A stretch of 64,000 nucleotides of DNA, from contig CP121321.1 of assembly GCA_043585095.1 (NCBI GenBank), positions 1,488,001 through 1,552,000 of the forward strand, in the 5' to 3' direction. Both the position numbers and the translations under genes were made by a program. Positions 1 through 8,650 of this stretch are shown one piece after another (positions within the stretch are counted from its first letter, which is position 1; the number at the start of each line of letters is the position of its first letter). The stretch comes from JANQIO01 sp043585095 (GTDB taxonomy: Bacteria; Pseudomonadota; Gammaproteobacteria; Pseudomonadales; Halieaceae). The notes under the pieces were generated by a model, which searched no databases, had not been told where the DNA came from, and saw only the letters and a list, made by a program, of their open reading frames with translations.

Positions 1-41
1 CGTGTTCGTACTTTTTTTAAATCCTTGCTCAGGGGTCAAAA

Positions 42-3000
42 ATGAAATCCGAAGCTCTCGTTAAACAGCTACTACTGGCGTTGTTCGCAACGGTACTGGT
101 GGCGTGCGGTGGATCGTCTAACAACGTCTCACCAGGTTCAATAATCGTGGAAGTACCCGTCGAAGGTGGTGATGGCGACGGTGACGGCGATGGAGATGGT
201 GACGGCGATGGTGATGGAGACGGAGACGGCGACGGTGATGGCACGGTAGTTCCGACCGTTATCCCGGCCGCTCTGGAAAGCACAATATCCGACTCTGGTA
301 CCACCATTAACGGTCGCACGGTTTTTGACGTGGACGTCAGTACGTTGGCTAACGGCGAGCTCGACCCTGCTGGCCTCGTAATCGGAAACGACGCTGTATT
401 TAACATCACTGGCGGCGGCCCGCTTCGGGTAACACCGTCCAGCGGTGTTAGCACTGCAGCGATCACCAGCGATTGTGTGCTTGAACTGGCCCCGGGCGCG
501 ATTGTGGCGGCCGAAACCAATACCGAATTCCTGGTAATTGAGCGAGGATGCCAGATCAATGCGAACGGCACCGCTGAGCAACCGATTATCTTTACCGCGC
601 TGCAGGACCTGCAGGGCGACTTGCCCGACGAGACTCGCGGTCTCTGGGGTGGCTTGGTATTGAACGGATTTGCCCCTATCAACGATTGCCCTGAAGGCAC
701 GACGGGCGGTGACGCCGCGTGTATCAAGGAAGGTGAAGCTAACTCTGGCCTGTTCGGTGGCGATCAGCCTGAAGACAGCTCAGGTGTGCTGCGCTACGTA
801 CAGATTCGCTACGCAGGGTCCAACGTGGACCCCGAAAACCAGCTGAACGGTATTGCCTTCCAGGGCACCGGTTCTGGCACCACGGTTGAATACGTGCAGG
901 TGCACAACAACCTGGACGACGGTATTGAGTTCTTTGGTGGTTCGACTTCTGCCAAGTACGTTGTGCTGACTGGCAATGCGGATGACTCACTGGACTGGAC
1001 CGATGGCTGGCAGGGCAATATTCAGTATCTCTACATCGAGCAAACTGAAGCCGCTGACAACGCAATCGAAGCGGACAGCCGTGAGGGTGATGAAGAAGCA
1101 ATGCCGCGTTCTAATCCGGCGATTGCGAACATGTCTGTCTTTGGCAACCCTGCAGAGCGCGCTTTGCGTCTGCGTCGCGGCACCGGCCTCAAGTTGTTTA
1201 ACAGCTTCATCTCTGGATCAGAGCGCTGCGTACGAGTCGATGGCACCTCTCGTGACCTGTTGGGTTCAGAGCTGGTGTTCGGCGGCGTATCCCTTGGTTG
1301 TGTCGAAACCGTCGATAACGACGACGATGGCGTATTGCTGTCCTACCTACAGGGCGCAGATGAAGTCTCCCTGAACGGTGGCCAGGTCAATGCAGTGGCA
1401 ACCAGCAACGGATTCTTTGACGACGTTGCCTTCGTAGGCGCCATTGGCTCTGACGACTGGACTGCAGGCTGGACCTTGTCCGGCTCGGTCAACAATGCAG
1501 AGCAGCCTGATTTTGGTTGCCCGGCGGGCACTACAGAGCAGTCTGAGCAGGTCAACGGTCAGCGCGTTTGCGAGTTGAGCGGTACCATTACTCAGGATCT
1601 GGTGCTGACCAGCAACAACCTGTACGAGCTGAATGGCAAGGTCACGATCGGTGGCGATAACACCGATTCTGCTGTGCTAACGGTACAAGCTGGTACCACC
1701 GTCTACGGCGGCACGCAGTTTGACTTCCTGGTGATCTCTCGAGGCTCGCAGATTATTGCTAACGGCTCACGTATGGCACCCATCACCTTTACATCGATTG
1801 AAGACGAAACTCTCGGCGGTAGCGCCGATATCGTTAGCAGCCGTGGTTTGTGGGGTGGTCTGGTTATCAACGGTAACGCACCCATCAACGACTGTCCTGA
1901 AGGCGCGACTGGCGGAACCGCTGGCTGCATCAAGGAAGGTGAAGCGGACTCTGGACTGTTTGGCGGCGATGATACGGCCGACAACAGCGGTGTCCTGCGC
2001 TACGTGGTCGTGAAGTATGCGGGTTCTAACGTTGACCCCGAAAACCAGCTTAACGGTATTGCCTTCCAGGGCACGGGCTCGGAGACAGTCGTCGAGTTTG
2101 TTCAGGTACACAACAATCTGGATGACGGCATCGAGTTCTTCGGCGGTAACACCAACGCTAAGTATGTCGTTTTGACTGGCAACGCCGATGACTCGCTGGA
2201 CTGGACGGATGGCTGGCAGGGTAGCGTTCAATACCTGCTGATCGATCAAGCCGACGACTCCGGTGACAACGGTATCGAAGCCGATAACCGTGAAGGCGAC
2301 GAAACGGCTATGCCGCGTGCACTTCCGCGCATCGCCAACATGACCATTCAGGGTCTGGACGGTGAGCGTGCGATACGCCTGCGTCGGGGTACTGGTCTGC
2401 AGACCTTTAACTCAGTGGTCCGTGGCAGCACCAACTGTCTGCGCATTCAAGGTGATTCGCTGAATCAGCTCGGCACCGGTATCACCTTCGACGGCGTGAG
2501 CTTCGACTGTGACACGGTTAACGAAGGCGACGATGTGGCAGCTGTTCAAGCCCTGCTTGACGCTAGCAACATCTCGGAAGACGGTTCCGCAGTTGCTCCG
2601 GCTGATCTGTCTGGTGACATGTTCTTTGATGCCACTGACTTTATCGGCGCGGTAGCGGATGCTGACAACGATTGGACCGCTGGCTGGACGGTTGGCATGC
2701 CTGAATCAGAAGTAGCGTTTAACTGCCCTGCAGGTACTGAGGAAATTACGCCGCTGGATGGCACGACGCGCACTTGCCGTCTGTCTGGAACCTACACCAG
2801 TGATCTTACCCTGCCGCGCGGTAACCTTTACACGCTAACGGGCAAAGTCACTATCGGTGGTGATAACACTAACTCAGCCACGTTGACAGTTGCGCCTGGC
2901 GTCACCATCGTGGGTGACTCTACCGATGACTTCCTGGTGATCTCACGCGGCTCAACCATTGACGCACAGGGCACGGCGATGATGCCTATTACGCTCACGG

Positions 3001-3893
3001 CGGGTCTGGATATTACAGGTACGCCTGCCGCTAACGCTCGCGGTCTGTGGGGTGGCCTGGTCATCAACGGCAACGGCACCATCAACGATTGTCCTGAAGG
3101 TGCAACCGGCGGCACTGCGGCGTGCATCAAGGAAGGTGAAGCAGACTCAGGCCTGTTTGGCGGCGCTGACAACACCGATAGCTCCGGCACGCTGCGCTAC
3201 GTCGTGGTTAAGTTCGCCGGTTCCAACGTGGATCCTGAGAACCAGCTGAATGGTATTGCCTTTCAGGGTACCGGTTCTGGCACGGTGGTCGAGTTTGTCC
3301 AGGTCCACAATAACCTTGACGACGGCATCGAGTTCTTCGGCGGTGCCACCGACGCCAAATATGTAGTTATCACTGGTGCTGCGGATGACTCGCTTGACTG
3401 GACTGATGGTTGGACTGGCCGCATGCAGTTTGTCCACATCGTGCAGGCAGACGATGCTGGCGACAATGGCATCGAAGCGGACAACCGCGAAGGCGACGAG
3501 CAGGCTACACCGATCTCTGCGCCGAACATTGCCAACATGACCATCCTTGGCAGCAGCACCGAGCGGGCGATACGTCTGCGTCGAGGCACCGGCCTGGGAC
3601 TGTGGAACAGCGTTGTCACCGGTTCTGATACTTGCCTGCGAATACAAGGTGAGTCGCTGAACCTGCTCGATAGCCTGATCACTAATCAGGGTGTGTCTTA
3701 CGGATGTGCCACGGTGAACGAAGGAGACGATGTCCCTGCGGTTCAGGTCTTCCTTGACGGTTCCCCCAACACGACGCAGGACGGCAGCATTCCTGCTGCA
3801 GTCACGCTCCCCAGCGACGGCTTCTTTGAAAACACGGGTACCGTGGGTTCTGACTTCGAAAGCTGGAGTGGTAGCTGGGTCTTCGGACTGTAG
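42..3893 (+). CDS. Three-module repeat outer-membrane lipoprotein, partner of the downstream TonB-dependent receptor
   Basis: The 1283-residue protein begins with a lipoprotein signal peptide. The lipobox is LVAC with the lipidated Cys at residue 22 followed by Gly, which predicts outer-membrane sorting. A Gly-Asp run (residues 43-67) then forms a tether. The rest is three copies of a module of about 400 residues. The marker RGLWGGL recurs near residues 199, 601 and 1000, followed each time by NDCPEG, NVDPENQLNGIAFQGTGS and NNLDDGIEFFGG. Modules end in DWTAGW-like or related Trp motifs. Short hydrophobic repeats with Asn and Gly turns resemble a right-handed parallel beta-helix, which is inference. 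An AGGGG ribosome site precedes the ATG by a few bases. The gene lies 75 bp before a TonB-dependent receptor, so it may capture substrate at the surface. The substrate is unknown, and an adhesin role is an alternative. Confidence 0.75.
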   Translation: MKSEALVKQLLLALFATVLVACGGSSNNVSPGSIIVEVPVEGGDGDGDGDGDGDGDGDGDGDGDGDGTVVPTVIPAALESTISDSGTTINGRTVFDVDVSTLANGELDPAGLVIGNDAVFNITGGGPLRVTPSSGVSTAAITSDCVLELAPGAIVAAETNTEFLVIERGCQINANGTAEQPIIFTALQDLQGDLPDETRGLWGGLVLNGFAPINDCPEGTTGGDAACIKEGEANSGLFGGDQPEDSSGVLRYVQIRYAGSNVDPENQLNGIAFQGTGSGTTVEYVQVHNNLDDGIEFFGGSTSAKYVVLTGNADDSLDWTDGWQGNIQYLYIEQTEAADNAIEADSREGDEEAMPRSNPAIANMSVFGNPAERALRLRRGTGLKLFNSFISGSERCVRVDGTSRDLLGSELVFGGVSLGCVETVDNDDDGVLLSYLQGADEVSLNGGQVNAVATSNGFFDDVAFVGAIGSDDWTAGWTLSGSVNNAEQPDFGCPAGTTEQSEQVNGQRVCELSGTITQDLVLTSNNLYELNGKVTIGGDNTDSAVLTVQAGTTVYGGTQFDFLVISRGSQIIANGSRMAPITFTSIEDETLGGSADIVSSRGLWGGLVINGNAPINDCPEGATGGTAGCIKEGEADSGLFGGDDTADNSGVLRYVVVKYAGSNVDPENQLNGIAFQGTGSETVVEFVQVHNNLDDGIEFFGGNTNAKYVVLTGNADDSLDWTDGWQGSVQYLLIDQADDSGDNGIEADNREGDETAMPRALPRIANMTIQGLDGERAIRLRRGTGLQTFNSVVRGSTNCLRIQGDSLNQLGTGITFDGVSFDCDTVNEGDDVAAVQALLDASNISEDGSAVAPADLSGDMFFDATDFIGAVADADNDWTAGWTVGMPESEVAFNCPAGTEEITPLDGTTRTCRLSGTYTSDLTLPRGNLYTLTGKVTIGGDNTNSATLTVAPGVTIVGDSTDDFLVISRGSTIDAQGTAMMPITLTAGLDITGTPAANARGLWGGLVINGNGTINDCPEGATGGTAACIKEGEADSGLFGGADNTDSSGTLRYVVVKFAGSNVDPENQLNGIAFQGTGSGTVVEFVQVHNNLDDGIEFFGGATDAKYVVITGAADDSLDWTDGWTGRMQFVHIVQADDAGDNGIEADNREGDEQATPISAPNIANMTILGSSTERAIRLRRGTGLGLWNSVVTGSDTCLRIQGESLNLLDSLITNQGVSYGCATVNEGDDVPAVQVFLDGSPNTTQDGSIPAAVTLPSDGFFENTGTVGSDFESWSGSWVFGL
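168..242 (+). repeat. Gly-Asp coding low-complexity run
   Basis: This stretch alternates GGN and GAY codons and encodes twelve Gly-Asp pairs just after the lipidation site. Codons are mixed (GGC, GGT, GGA; GAC, GAT), so the copies are not identical at DNA level. That argues for selection on the acidic, flexible tether rather than very recent slippage. Confidence 0.8.
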
Positions 3894-3907
3894 AAAGTAT
3901 GGAAACG

Positions 3908-3928
3908 AAGCCGCCCTTAGGGCGGCTT
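3908..3928 (+). terminator. Hairpin between lipoprotein and receptor genes
   Basis: AAGCCGCCC and GGGCGGCTT form a perfect 9-bp stem with a 3-base loop, followed by a weak T-rich tract (TTACTCTT). It could be a leaky intrinsic terminator or a 3'-end stabiliser that sets a lipoprotein to receptor ratio. The short spacer to the next gene and the weak T-run favour partial read-through. Confidence 0.6.
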
Positions 3929-3968
3929 TACTCTTACAGCCAATGACTTTCTTACAGGTAGCGTACTA

Positions 3969-6617
3969 ATGAAACACAGAAAAATTGCACTGGCGGTTTC
4001 CGCGGCCTTGGCAAGCGTAGCAAGCGCATCCCAAGCTCAGGATGAGAACTACGGGTTGGGAGCTCCACCGCAGCTTGAAGAAGTATTTGTATTGGGGGAG
4101 TTCATCCCCGATGAGAAACGCGATACGTCGGAGATATCCAACGTATTGACCGCCGAGGATATGGCGGTCCTGGGCGACAGTGATGTTGCGGCCTCGCTGA
4201 CACGTGTAACCGGCTTGAGCCTGGTGGGCGGTAAGTACATTTACGTACGAGGCCTGGGTGAGCGCTATTCCTCTACGTTGCTCAACGGCTCACCAATATC
4301 CAGCCCGGTGCCATTTCAGAAAACCGTGCCTCTGGATATCGTGCCCAACAACCTGGTGCGCAGCCTGCTGGTGCAGAAGACGTACTCCGCAGATTTCCCT
4401 GGTGACTTCTCGGGTGGCCTGGTGCAGATCCGCACCAAAACCATACCCGACGAAAACTATATGCAGCTGGGCATTCAGACGGGGCTCAACTCCAAGTCGA
4501 CTGGCGGCGATGGCTTAACGTATTCCGGCGGCGGCATTGATAACAGCGGCTGGGATGATGGCACACGTGACTTGCCAAAGAATATCCGCGGCTTGAGCAG
4601 TGACGAGTTTGAGGCCAGCGAATTTCCAGAGCGTGCAGCACTGGGTGCTAGCTTCTTCAACAAGTGGGATATCAAAGAGCGGGATCTACCCGCTGACGGT
4701 CAGGCACAGCTAGAGCTTGGCTATCGTTATGACTTTGATAACGGCATGGCCCTGGGCGTCACGGCCGCGGGCAAGTACACCAACGAATGGCGCAATATCG
4801 ATGTTGATATGCGGCGCTATGAATTCACTGGTGTCGATGGCGGTTCTCGCCAGACCGTTGACTTCCAGGAACTGACCACCTACCAGACCATTAATGCCAG
4901 TGGCTTTTTGAATCTGGGCTGGGAAATCAACAACGACAACACCCTGTCGTTGACCAACATCATTCTGCGTCAAACGCAGGATCTGGTAGAGCAGCGTATT
5001 GGTTTGTCTTCCGAGGATGACGTGACCGACGGTACGCCGATTGAGAGCTACTTTATGCAGTGGGTTGAGAACGAAATTCGTTCTTTCCAACTTAGCGGCG
5101 AGCACTATCTGTCGTTTGTTAATCCCGACGCGACTTTCAACTGGCGTGCCTTGACGGGTTCTGCACAGCGTGACGCTCCGGATACGCGTTTGTATACCTA
5201 CGCGGATAACCGGGACGGTATTCAGGAAGTCGTAACGCCTGCTCGACAGGCAGCAGGCGACCTTCGTGATGTGAATCAGGCGCCCGACAGGATCTACAGC
5301 ATTCAGGATGACGATATCAGTCAGTTCGGCTTTGACATCCTGTATCCGTTTTTCCTCGGCGATATGGATGTCACCTTGAAGGCAGGTTATTCCACCTACG
5401 AGCGTGAACGGGATGTGGAGGAGCGTACTTTCCGCTTTGACCTTACGCCTTTCACTCCGGATTTTGTCCCGCTGCAGACCCCGAGTCAGCTGTTCGATAT
5501 CGAGAACTTCCAAAACGAAAACGTGACCGTGCGCGACTTCACGTCGGGTGCGGCGAACGCGGCAGGTATCTTCCCGTTTGCGCGTTCCAAGGAAGAGATC
5601 GAAGGCTACTACGTTGGGTTCGACGCTCAGGTCACGTCACGCTTACGCTTGCAGGCCGGTGTGCGACAGGAAGATGCCGACCTTGAAGCGGATGCATGGG
5701 GCGGCAACACCGATCCAGGTACGGTGAACTTCGTCACTCAGGAGTTTAGCGACACGCTGCCTAGTGCCTCTGCGACTTTCGAGCTCGTCCCAGATATGCA
5801 GATACGCTTTGCCTATTCCGAGACACGCAACCGTCCCAGCCTGCTGGAGATTACCGGTACCACGATTCGGAACCCGGATAACGGCTTCTTCTATCGCGGT
5901 AACGTGTTCCTGGAGCAAGCAGAGTTGCAGAACTACGATGCGCGCTGGGAGTGGTATTTCGGGCAGGCGGACAGTATGTCCCTGGGCGTCTTCTATAAAG
6001 ACTTCGACAACCCCATCGAAGTGGGCAAGGTGCAGGCGCAGAACGATCTGTTCACCTGGTTCAACGCTGAGGAAGCCGAGCTCTACGGTGTCGAGTATGA
6101 AATCCGTAAGGATCTGTACTTTGGCGAGTGGTTTGGTCTGAACCCCAACTGGGATTACTTCACTCTGGGCTTCAATGTGTCCTACATTGATTCCGAGGCA
6201 GTGATGCTGGGCGAGGACGAAACTGCTGAAGACGTGCCGCTGACAGGTGGTCGTCGTCTTGGACCGTTGTTCCGCAACGAGCGTGAGATGACGGGGCAAT
6301 CTGACTGGCTGGGCAATCTGGTGTTGTCCTATGAGAATTTCGACCTTGGCCTTCGCGGTTCGCTGGCCTACAACTACACCGGCGAAAGCATCGTGTTGGT
6401 GGGTGATCGAAATGACCCAGAGATATTCCAGCAGCCTCGAGGCCAGGTTGACTTCAACTTGAAGTATGAATTCACCAGTTATGGCACCGACATGGAGTTG
6501 GAGTTCAAGGTGCGCAACATCTTCGATGAAGAGTATGAGCTGACCCAGGGCGGTCAAATCTACGAGCAGTATGAGGTTGGCCAGGAGTGGAAAATCGGCA
6601 TCACTGCAATGTTCTAG
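3969..6617 (+). CDS. TonB-dependent outer-membrane receptor
   Basis: The 882-residue protein has a Sec signal peptide ending near ASASQAQ and a TonB-box-like stretch LEEVFVLG around residue 36. A plug domain follows at roughly residues 45-165 (YVRGLGERYSSTLLNG, DIVPNNLV, DFSGGLVQIRT), then a beta-barrel rich in alternating aromatic and polar residues. It ends in Phe, the usual last residue of Bam-assembled barrels. It would import a large or scarce substrate using proton motive force through TonB-ExbBD. No carboxypeptidase-like N-terminal extension or signalling domain is present, so it is not an obvious FecA-type transducer. The upstream lipoprotein is its likely partner. Siderophore uptake is not indicated by context, and the substrate cannot be read from sequence. 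Confidence 0.93.
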   Translation: MKHRKIALAVSAALASVASASQAQDENYGLGAPPQLEEVFVLGEFIPDEKRDTSEISNVLTAEDMAVLGDSDVAASLTRVTGLSLVGGKYIYVRGLGERYSSTLLNGSPISSPVPFQKTVPLDIVPNNLVRSLLVQKTYSADFPGDFSGGLVQIRTKTIPDENYMQLGIQTGLNSKSTGGDGLTYSGGGIDNSGWDDGTRDLPKNIRGLSSDEFEASEFPERAALGASFFNKWDIKERDLPADGQAQLELGYRYDFDNGMALGVTAAGKYTNEWRNIDVDMRRYEFTGVDGGSRQTVDFQELTTYQTINASGFLNLGWEINNDNTLSLTNIILRQTQDLVEQRIGLSSEDDVTDGTPIESYFMQWVENEIRSFQLSGEHYLSFVNPDATFNWRALTGSAQRDAPDTRLYTYADNRDGIQEVVTPARQAAGDLRDVNQAPDRIYSIQDDDISQFGFDILYPFFLGDMDVTLKAGYSTYERERDVEERTFRFDLTPFTPDFVPLQTPSQLFDIENFQNENVTVRDFTSGAANAAGIFPFARSKEEIEGYYVGFDAQVTSRLRLQAGVRQEDADLEADAWGGNTDPGTVNFVTQEFSDTLPSASATFELVPDMQIRFAYSETRNRPSLLEITGTTIRNPDNGFFYRGNVFLEQAELQNYDARWEWYFGQADSMSLGVFYKDFDNPIEVGKVQAQNDLFTWFNAEEAELYGVEYEIRKDLYFGEWFGLNPNWDYFTLGFNVSYIDSEAVMLGEDETAEDVPLTGGRRLGPLFRNEREMTGQSDWLGNLVLSYENFDLGLRGSLAYNYTGESIVLVGDRNDPEIFQQPRGQVDFNLKYEFTSYGTDMELEFKVRNIFDEEYELTQGGQIYEQYEVGQEWKIGITAMF

Positions 6618-6685
6618 GTCCTTGTGACTGCTAACGGCAGTCAGAACCAGAGACGGCGCTGCCTGTACCCCGTGGGAGCTTTTTG

Positions 6686-6708
6686 AGCCCGCGGAAGCGG
6701 GCTTTTTT
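6686..6708 (+). terminator. Rho-independent terminator after the receptor gene
   Basis: AGCCCGC pairs with GCGGGCT around a GGAA tetraloop and is followed immediately by a run of T. It lies about 70 bp after the receptor stop and marks the end of the lipoprotein-receptor unit. Confidence 0.9.
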
Positions 6709-6743
6709 ATGGCTGGGATTTGCAGGCGTGGCGCGCCTGCAGA

Positions 6744-7640
6744 CTAGGCCAGCTCTGCTAGCGCCTCTGTTGCTGCAATAGGCCAGTCATCCGGGGTGAC
6801 AAACCAGCGCTCTCGTTCGCGTCCGCTGGCGTCGCAGGCGACTACTTGCTGGGGACGGCCCAGGCGCGCAATCTCTTCCTGCACGAGGACGGCGACCTGT
6901 TCGCGGCTTAGCGGCTGTGTGCCACCTGCCCAGTGCGGACCGAGCCAGCGGTGGCGGGGTAGGTGATGCCAGTGCTCGCTAGCACTACCTTTGTGTTCCT
7001 GAAATGCACTTAGCGTAAGCCAGTGGTGTAGTTGGCTGGCAGGATTGAAGCCGTCCGGTGGCGCAATGCCAGCTGAGGGCGCAAACAAATAGCCTTTCAG
7101 GTCAATTCGCTGCTCGCAGTTGCTGATGCCCAGGTCTTTGAGAGCATCTTGAGCAGCGGGGTGGCGTGAAAGGGTGATTTGACGCTGTATCAAATGATCG
7201 AGCTTAAGGTCAAAGCGGTCGCGAACGTTGGGCCCGAGCCAACGGCCGGTGCCGGTGACGCCCAGGTAGAACTTCACGGCAAGCTCCAGATGAATGTGGC
7301 GCTCAAGCCGCGCCGACCAGAGCAGGCAGTCAAACTCGCCGATAGTGCGGCCCTGGTCGCGAACCGCGAGATTGTTGGCTAATAGCTCAATATCGGGGTC
7401 GTGTGTAAGCAAGTACTGCCACAGTCTTTCGTAGTAAAGTCCCAGGCGGCCGGCAGGCCGCTCACCCAGAAACTCCAAAAGGGACTCGGGGTCGCGATCA
7501 AGGTCCGCCAGGTGCTCAGGCCACCAGTTGCCCGTCCTGAGACCGCAATCCTGAAATAGGGCGCCAGTTAATAGAGGTGGCGAAAAACCAGCCCAGGCCA
7601 AATCGCGAACAGCGGGATGTTTAAAGATTGGTAGCTCCAT
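6744..7640 (-). CDS. DUF1853 family protein
   Basis: A 298-residue protein starting MELPIFKHPAVRDLAWA. It matches the DUF1853 pattern: an N-terminal His-Pro-x-Val-Arg-Asp-Leu-Ala-Trp motif, a central LGLYYERLWQYLL segment, EFDCLLW, and HLELAVKFYLG with acidic and Lys residues. The spacing E-x-D followed by E-x-A-V-K-F resembles the core of PD-(D/E)XK nuclease-like folds. That is my inference and not an established activity. The frame stays open upstream across nadK, but the ATG at 7640 is chosen because homology begins there. It is divergent from nadK with only 37 bp between the start codons and has no recognisable ribosome site. Function is unknown. Confidence 0.82.
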   Translation of the reverse strand: MELPIFKHPAVRDLAWAGFSPPLLTGALFQDCGLRTGNWWPEHLADLDRDPESLLEFLGERPAGRLGLYYERLWQYLLTHDPDIELLANNLAVRDQGRTIGEFDCLLWSARLERHIHLELAVKFYLGVTGTGRWLGPNVRDRFDLKLDHLIQRQITLSRHPAAQDALKDLGISNCEQRIDLKGYLFAPSAGIAPPDGFNPASQLHHWLTLSAFQEHKGSASEHWHHLPRHRWLGPHWAGGTQPLSREQVAVLVQEEIARLGRPQQVVACDASGRERERWFVTPDDWPIAATEALAELA

Positions 7641-7671
7641 TGAGACGCTATAAGTACAACCGGCGTATAAT
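7640..7671 (+). promoter_or_regulatory. Putative nadK promoter giving a near-leaderless transcript
   Basis: A perfect TATAAT lies at 7666-7671, only six bases before the nadK ATG. A TTGAGA lies at 7640-7645, with a 20-bp spacer that is longer than ideal. Normal -10 to start-site distance would place transcription start at or beside the A of the ATG. No Shine-Dalgarno sequence is visible before nadK, which fits a leaderless message. Confidence 0.5.
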
Positions 7672-7677
7672 AAGACC

Positions 7678-8562
7678 ATGACAAGCTCCTTTACAAAGAT
7701 CGGCCTGATTGGTCGCGGTAGACACGAAAGCTCCAAGGAAACGCTTGACGGTCTGCTGGCACTCCTAAATGCGCGTTCGCTGGAGGTCTTTATTGAGCCT
7801 CGGCTGGCAAAAATCTGCTCCGGCTGCGCGGCGACAGAATTGGGTCGCGATGAGATTGGCGAGCGTTGCGATCTGGTTATTGTTGTCGGCGGTGATGGCA
7901 GCATGCTCAGTGCGGCGCGCACTATGGCCAAATATGGAACGCCCTTACTGGGCGTGAATCGTGGCCGTTTAGGTTTTCTAACGGATATATCACCCGACGA
8001 AATTGATGAACGTGTCTCGCTGGTACTGGACGGCGAGTTCGAGCGTGAAGAGCGGTTCTTGCTGGATGTGGTCGTGGTGCGTGACGGTGAAGTGATCGGC
8101 CGTGCCGATGCGCTTAACGACGTGGTCGTCAATTCCGGCACGTCAGCCAATATGATTGAGTTCGATTTGTTCGTTAACGACGGCTTTGTGTATCGCCAGC
8201 GCGCCGACGGTATGATTATTTCCACGCCCACAGGTTCGACTGCCTATAGCTTGTCCGGGGGCGGTCCGATCATGCACCCGGCGCTCGATGCGATGGTACT
8301 GGTGCCCATGTTCCCCCATACCCTTAGCAGTCGCCCGATAGTGCTGGATGGTAATTCGCGCTTACGTCTGGAAATCGCTGAAAGCAACAGTATTCACCCG
8401 CCGGTCACCTGTGACGGGCAAGTGAACATGACCGCGCGCCCCGGCGACTTTGTCGAGATTTTCAAGAAGCCGCACCACATGACCTTGATACATCCTCCTG
8501 GCCATAGCTTTTACGCAAGCTGTCGCGACAAGCTGCGCTGGGGTAATCCGCTTGTTGAATAG
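7678..8562 (+). CDS. nadK: NAD kinase
   Basis: This enzyme phosphorylates NAD to NADP in the cytoplasm and so supplies the cell with NADP(H). The 294-residue length is normal for the family. Diagnostic motifs are GGDGS at residues 71-75 (nucleotide binding and catalysis), the Asn-Asp pair at 147-148 (family Asn-Glu/Asp), and GSTAYS at 186-191 followed by a Gly-rich loop. The start MTSSFTKIGLIGR matches the usual N-terminus, so the ATG directly after the -10 element is preferred even without a ribosome site. It is divergent from the DUF1853 gene, and a rhomboid gene follows 88 bp downstream. Confidence 0.97.
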   Translation: MTSSFTKIGLIGRGRHESSKETLDGLLALLNARSLEVFIEPRLAKICSGCAATELGRDEIGERCDLVIVVGGDGSMLSAARTMAKYGTPLLGVNRGRLGFLTDISPDEIDERVSLVLDGEFEREERFLLDVVVVRDGEVIGRADALNDVVVNSGTSANMIEFDLFVNDGFVYRQRADGMIISTPTGSTAYSLSGGGPIMHPALDAMVLVPMFPHTLSSRPIVLDGNSRLRLEIAESNSIHPPVTCDGQVNMTARPGDFVEIFKKPHHMTLIHPPGHSFYASCRDKLRWGNPLVE

Positions 8563-8650
8563 CGACTCTCCAGCTCCAGCAAGTCTTCCTTCGCCGATCG
8601 TGCCTGCTTAATAGCGGCCGATAACTCTATCTTTTTGTTTGGGTAGCGCT

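Noticed and set aside
29..727. Long antisense open frame in the lipoprotein gene with a Pro-Ser repeat
   Set aside because: It is the reverse reading of the Gly-Asp repeat and the first module; no homology or ribosome site.
7641..8231. Upstream extension of the DUF1853 frame across nadK
   Set aside because: The extension is antisense to the conserved NAD kinase gene and has no recognisable family sequence. The DUF1853 N-terminus starts at 7640.
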